This document shows, piece by piece, positions 60,551 to 64,000 of a DNA stretch of 64,000 nt. The stretch's first letter is position 1. Each line of letters begins with the position of its first letter. A program made the translations under genes and the position numbers. The notes below the pieces were generated by a model. The model worked only from the letters and a program-made list of their open reading frames with translations. It had not been told where the DNA came from and searched no databases. Source of the stretch: JAXGMV01 sp040768445 (lineage in GTDB: Bacteria > Chloroflexota > Anaerolineae > Anaerolineales > Anaerolineaceae); assembly GCA_040768445.1 (NCBI GenBank), contig JAXGMV010000001.1, forward strand, positions 1,550,001 through 1,614,000, written 5' to 3'.

Positions 60551-60587
60551 GATCCCTTCATGCTGACATGAGGGGATCTTTATTTTT
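60551..60587. terminator. Terminator between ftsK and rsmE
   Basis: A 12-base-pair stem with one G-U pair (60551-60562 with 60567-60578), loop CTGA, then TTTATTTTT on the plus strand. It lies between convergent genes and overlaps the rsmE stop region. Confidence 0.8.
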
Positions 60588-61335
60588 GGTATCTTGATTG
60601 GATTTCTACTGTAATGGCAGTCGCCGCAATTGCTGCTGTTTCCATGCGAAGCACACGCGGGCCAAGGCTGCAAACCTGTGCACCGCACTGTTGCGCTGCC
60701 TCAATTTCATCCTCAGAAAAACCACCTTCTGGTCCAATAAACAAGCTGATCTCCCTGTGAGCATCCTCTTTGAACAATCCGTCAAGGACAGTGCCAAGCG
60801 GTATTTCACTGCTTTCGTGCAGTAAGATCACACTGCCTGAAGCTATCGCCGTTTTGAGGGATTGTTCAAAAGTTTCTACGGGTTTTAGTTCAGGTAAACG
60901 TAAACGGTGAGATTGTTCTGCAGCTTCTCGGATGATCTGGACGCGGCGATCCGTTTTCTGTTGGTCAGTGTGGCTTTTGGTCACCAGACTCCGTTCTGTC
61001 ACCATTGGGATTATGACGTGTGCGCCAAGCTCTGTGCATTTTTGTAATATTAATTCGAATTTTTCTCGCTGGGTAAGCGCCAGGTACAGCAACAGCGTAA
61101 AGTCTGGCTCGGTGTCAAGGTTATACCTGCCGGCAATGATCCCTGCAGCCCTGTTTGGATTGATGTCAGTCAGCTTTATGATGTAAGCATCTCCGCAGTT
61201 GTTTAAAGCTATCACCTGCTCACCAGCCTGAAGCCGCAGGACACGCACAATTTGGCGGGAGATGTCTGGCGGAAAATGAACGTCAGATCCTGAAAAAGAG
61301 TCAAGAGGTAGAAAGAAATGATTGATGGAACTCAT
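60580..61335 (-). CDS. rsmE: 16S rRNA (uracil1498-N3)-methyltransferase
   Basis: A 251-residue SPOUT-class enzyme. The N-terminal PUA-like part (about 1-70) and the trefoil-knot part with I-G-P-E-G-G-F-S-E-D-E near 203-213 and L-G-P-R-V-L-R-M-E-T-A near 228-238 are typical. It modifies U1498 of 16S rRNA. Its ATG overlaps the rsmI stop by 4 bases, so both rRNA enzymes are made together. Confidence 0.92.
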   Translation of the reverse strand: MSSINHFFLPLDSFSGSDVHFPPDISRQIVRVLRLQAGEQVIALNNCGDAYIIKLTDINPNRAAGIIAGRYNLDTEPDFTLLLYLALTQREKFELILQKCTELGAHVIIPMVTERSLVTKSHTDQQKTDRRVQIIREAAEQSHRLRLPELKPVETFEQSLKTAIASGSVILLHESSEIPLGTVLDGLFKEDAHREISLFIGPEGGFSEDEIEAAQQCGAQVCSLGPRVLRMETAAIAATAITVEIQSRYQK

Positions 61336-62030
61336 GCTTCAGTTTGTTTATCTTCCTGCTGTCGAGAGTCTTTACCGGCTATTACCACTGTATACTCGCC
61401 CCTGGTTTTCTCAGTCTTGAACGTCTCAACCAGGTTCGATAGTGAGTCATGGTAAAGGGTTTCAAACATCTTGGTCAGGTCATTTGCCACACAGGCGTTC
61501 CTGTCTCCATAAACAAAGAGTGCATCAACCAGGAAATCCTGCAGGCGGTAGGGGCTTTCATAGAAAATCAGGGTGTGTGGTGAGTCGGCATCCAATGCCA
61601 GGAAACGCCGGCGTGCAACCGTCTTCCTTGGGGCAAACCCACGGAAGGTGAAGGAGTGGGCAGGTAGACCGGATAGAATAAGCGCAGAAATTACCGCTGT
61701 GGGACCAGGGATGCTGGTCAGCTGAATGCCGTGTTCGATGACCGCGCGTGCCAGAAGAAAGCCGGGATCAGAGACTGATGGACTGCCGGCATTGGTAACG
61801 AGGGCGATGTTCTCCCCGTTTTCCAGTCTTTCTATCAGTTTTGGAAGCACTTTGTGCTCGTTGTATTCGTGATAGGATAACTGTGGTTTCTTGATGTCAA
61901 AATGTTTGAGCAGCATACCGGTCTTGCGGGTATCTTCGCTAATGACCAGATCCACCGCACGCAGGGTGTCCAAAGCTCTGAGAGTGATGTCCCCCAGGTT
62001 GCCAATCGGCGTTGCGACAAGATAAAGCAT
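61332..62030 (-). CDS. rsmI: 16S rRNA (cytidine1402-2'-O)-methyltransferase
   Basis: A 232-residue tetrapyrrole-methylase-fold enzyme. Signatures are L-V-A-T-P-I-G-N-L-G-D near 4-14, S-E-D-T-R near 36-40, and T-N-A-G-S-P-S-V-S-D-P-G near 79-90. It methylates the ribose of C1402 in 16S rRNA. GGTGG precedes the ATG. It overlaps rsmE by 4 bases. Confidence 0.92.
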   Translation of the reverse strand: MLYLVATPIGNLGDITLRALDTLRAVDLVISEDTRKTGMLLKHFDIKKPQLSYHEYNEHKVLPKLIERLENGENIALVTNAGSPSVSDPGFLLARAVIEHGIQLTSIPGPTAVISALILSGLPAHSFTFRGFAPRKTVARRRFLALDADSPHTLIFYESPYRLQDFLVDALFVYGDRNACVANDLTKMFETLYHDSLSNLVETFKTEKTRGEYTVVIAGKDSRQQEDKQTEA

Positions 62031-62233
62031 TTTATACCACCGTCAATCAGTCGAAATTTTCCCATTTCGAGTATAACATGGAGTATCACCTGCAAATATA
62101 TATGTACGCTCTTTAGAATGGATTTGAATTACAGTCTGTTTGCGGGGTAAAATAGGAAACAATAGTGAACAGCGTGAGTTGAATGCAAGCTTATGTTACA
62201 TCAAATATTGGTACAGAACTATCAGGAGTGAAT

Positions 62234-63175
62234 ATGGCAAAAAATCCCACACGTGACCGCGTAAACCCGGAAAAGATTGACACCACGCCACGGCGTAGAC
62301 CTGACTGGATCAGGGTGCGGGCGCCTTCAGGCGAAACTTACGAATGGCTTCAGTCTTTGATGCGCAAGAAAGAACTGCACACGGTCTGTGAAGAAGCTGG
62401 CTGCCCAAATATGGGCGAATGCTGGGGCAGCGGTACGGCGACTTTTCTTATGCTGGGAGAGGTGTGTACCCGCACTTGTGGTTTCTGTGATGTGATGCAC
62501 GGTAAACCGAAGGAGATTGACTGGGAAGAACCCGAAAGGGTCGCACAGGCTGTCAAAGCTATGGGATTGCGGCACGCCGTCATCACCAGCGTCAACCGTG
62601 ACGAACGCAGGGACGGCGGTGCACCGATCTTCGCCATGGTGATTAACCGCATCCGTGAGCTTGCACCCGGTTGTTCAATTGAAGTGTTAATCCCGGACTT
62701 CAAGGCAAATATTGAGGCATTAAGAATTGTGATGAATGCCCAGCCGGAAATTCTCAACCACAACGTTGAGACTGTGCCACGTCTCTTTTCGCTGGTACAG
62801 CCGCAGGACCATTACGAATGGTCGCGCTTCACACTCACCAATGCCAAACGACTTGCACCCGATGGACTGACCAAGTCCGGCATCATGGTTGGACTGGGTG
62901 AGGAAATGGAGGAGGTCAAGGACACCATGCGAGACTTGCGTTCCTGGGGTGTGAATATTCTGACAATTGGACAGTATCTTCAACCCAGCAAAAAGCATTT
63001 ACCAATTGTGCGTTACTACACCATGGAAGAGTTTGCTGAGCTGAAGGCTTTTGGTGAAGAAATAGGCTTTGACTGGGTTGAGAGCAACCCGTTGGTGCGT
63101 TCATCGTATCATGCGGCAGAGCAGGTGCGCGCGCTAAGCACCATTCACAAAAAGTTGTACGGAACGACAAACTGA
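62234..63175 (+). CDS. lipA: Lipoyl synthase
   Basis: A 313-residue radical SAM enzyme that inserts two sulfurs into octanoyl chains on lipoyl domains. The auxiliary cluster ligands are C52, C57, C63 and the radical SAM cluster ligands C78-x3-C82-x2-C85. The C-terminal R-S-S-Y-H-A motif, with the Ser that binds the auxiliary cluster, is present. ATG 62234 has CAGGAG upstream; an in-frame ATG at 62183 is unlikely. Lipoyl octanoyltransferase is not in the window. Confidence 0.95.
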   Translation: MAKNPTRDRVNPEKIDTTPRRRPDWIRVRAPSGETYEWLQSLMRKKELHTVCEEAGCPNMGECWGSGTATFLMLGEVCTRTCGFCDVMHGKPKEIDWEEPERVAQAVKAMGLRHAVITSVNRDERRDGGAPIFAMVINRIRELAPGCSIEVLIPDFKANIEALRIVMNAQPEILNHNVETVPRLFSLVQPQDHYEWSRFTLTNAKRLAPDGLTKSGIMVGLGEEMEEVKDTMRDLRSWGVNILTIGQYLQPSKKHLPIVRYYTMEEFAELKAFGEEIGFDWVESNPLVRSSYHAAEQVRALSTIHKKLYGTTN

Positions 63176-63197
63176 GAGGAAGTTATCGGTACAATCT

Positions 63198-63223
63198 AAA
63201 AGCCCGATGGCCGGGCTTTTTTC
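63198..63223 (+). terminator. Rho-independent terminator of lipA
   Basis: A 9-base-pair stem (AAAAGCCCG 63198-63206 with CGGGCTTTT 63212-63220), loop ATGGC, T run. Confidence 0.92.
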
Positions 63224-63341
63224 GTTAAATTAATGCCATAATTTATTTATCAGCAAATTAATCGAAGGTATCAAGACATCACCGGTTTTCGTCATTATAG
63301 TGTCCATCATCCGGTATCAATGGTTATGAAAGGATGAAAAA

Positions 63342-63842
63342 ATGGCTGGTCTGGGTAATGACTTATTAATGATGATCGGTGGGTTTTGGCTCCTGATCGT
63401 CCTAATTCTATACCTGATTGATAGGGGCAGCAGTGGTGAGCCATTATTGTGGTTGATTTTTGTTATTCCAGGGCTTCTTACTTTCCTGGTTGGTTTTATT
63501 TTGTTCCTGGTTGGCAAGGCACAAATTCGAGGGTATCAACGCAAGGCAGAAATAATTTCAGACAATCGAGAGAGGCTGGAGCGCCAAGGTGACAGAACAG
63601 TGGCACGAGTAACCTATGTGGATAAAAATTATGGTTTATTGGTCAATAATGCACCTGTTTACTCTATCATCGAGTACCAATTCACAGATTATTATGGCAA
63701 GCTGGTAACCGCAAAGAAACTCGATGTGCCTTCAGAACTGGTCGTTCGCCAGCAAATTACGGTTGGAGATGAGGTTTCTGTCATGTATGATCGGAAAAAC
63801 CCCGCAGTAAATCAACTATTGCTACAAGGCTATTCGGAGTAA
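63342..63842 (+). CDS. Membrane protein of unknown function (DUF3592-like)
   Basis: A 166-residue protein with two membrane spans near 8-27 and 35-57, then a soluble beta-rich domain of about 100 residues (V-A-R-V-T-Y-V, I-I-E-Y-Q-F-T-D near 110-118, V-G-D-E-V-S-V-M-Y-D near the end), the pattern seen in DUF3592-type proteins. ATG 63342 lies after AAAGGATG. Function unknown. Confidence 0.7.
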   Translation: MAGLGNDLLMMIGGFWLLIVLILYLIDRGSSGEPLLWLIFVIPGLLTFLVGFILFLVGKAQIRGYQRKAEIISDNRERLERQGDRTVARVTYVDKNYGLLVNNAPVYSIIEYQFTDYYGKLVTAKKLDVPSELVVRQQITVGDEVSVMYDRKNPAVNQLLLQGYSE

Positions 63843-63928
63843 GAAGGAATAATGACTTAAACTGCTTATTTATATACTATAATTCTTATCATTAATATCC
63901 ATTTTTTAAACAGTGCCTTGGAGGAAAA

Positions 63929-64000
63929 ATGAAAAAGCTGTTGCTTATTGTTATGGTAATGGTAGTTGTCACAGTAATGGCAGCCTGTTCACCGTCATCG
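63929..64000 (+). CDS. Lipoprotein, first 24 codons only
   Basis: The visible residues form a signal peptide with a basic start (M-K-K), a Val/Met-rich hydrophobic core and the lipobox V-M-A-A-C20. GGAGG lies 5 bases before the ATG. The gene runs off the right window edge. Substrate-binding proteins of ABC transporters often begin like this, but the rest is not visible. Confidence 0.7.
   Translation, partial: MKKLLLIVMVMVVVTVMAACSPSS

Overview
The window looks like the chromosome of an anaerobic, mesophilic member of Chloroflexota, most likely class Anaerolineae. The support is indirect: many lipoproteins with Pro/Thr-rich linkers behind the lipobox, an NBR1-type Ig domain lipoprotein, a NurA / HAS-barrel / HerA cluster, a stand-alone decayed IS200-like domain protein, a rubrerythrin as the oxygen-stress protein, and moderate GC content. 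No rRNA, tRNA, CRISPR array or prophage was seen, and only one insertion sequence. Gene density is high, with many 4-11 base overlaps.

Layout. 1-7 kb: start of a gene resembling rho (cut by the window edge), a YjbQ-type enzyme, a lipoprotein, gyrA, birA with a small membrane protein, and a class V aminotransferase. 7-20 kb: a GNAT acetyltransferase, a C39-type peptidase overlapping sbcD, an amidohydrolase, a CorC/HlyC membrane protein, sbcC followed by two coupled glycosyltransferases, a secreted protein and a YkvA-like protein. 20-30 kb: a sugar dehydrogenase lipoprotein, a Cys/His-rich small protein, a lipoprotein, the nurA-HAS-herA operon, then an opposite-strand operon of a methyltransferase-glycosyltransferase fusion, xseA, xseB and a PAP2-like membrane protein. 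30.2-31.6 kb: one IS element of the ISNCY/IS1202 type with recognisable ends and a 15-base target duplication. 31.6-40.7 kb: acetyltransferase, NBR1-domain lipoprotein, ATP-cone/uridine-kinase-like protein, TIGR04076-type protein, rubrerythrin, an orphan beta-class DNA methyltransferase, an MFS transporter, a lipoprotein, LD-carboxypeptidase and a HAD hydrolase.

40.8-43.8 kb holds the most interesting block: a one-strand operon running regulator (excisionase-like HTH plus PocR sensor domain), sulfide:quinone-oxidoreductase-like flavoprotein, DsrC/TusE-like protein, DsrE-like protein. A perfect 10-base-arm palindrome sits just upstream of the regulator start and a large hairpin lies at the operon end. 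I read it as a regulated sulfide oxidation / sulfur-carrier module.

43.9-64 kb: mscL with an added zinc ribbon, an arginase-family protein with an altered metal site, an NAD-dependent epimerase, a phosphoribosyltransferase, a polysaccharide block (glycosyltransferase, wecB, wecC), a chimeric protein ending in a catalytically decayed IS200-like domain, polA, an ECF sigma factor/anti-sigma pair, a lone pyruvate-kinase C-terminal-domain protein, ftsK, rsmI-rsmE, lipA, a membrane protein and the first 24 codons of a lipoprotein.

Together the window is rich in DNA topology and repair functions (gyrA, sbcD, sbcC, nurA, herA, xseA, xseB, polA, ftsK) and envelope functions. Several genes have a -10-like box only 6-7 bases before the start codon and no Shine-Dalgarno sequence, which suggests leaderless transcripts are common here, while operon-internal genes keep good Shine-Dalgarno sites.
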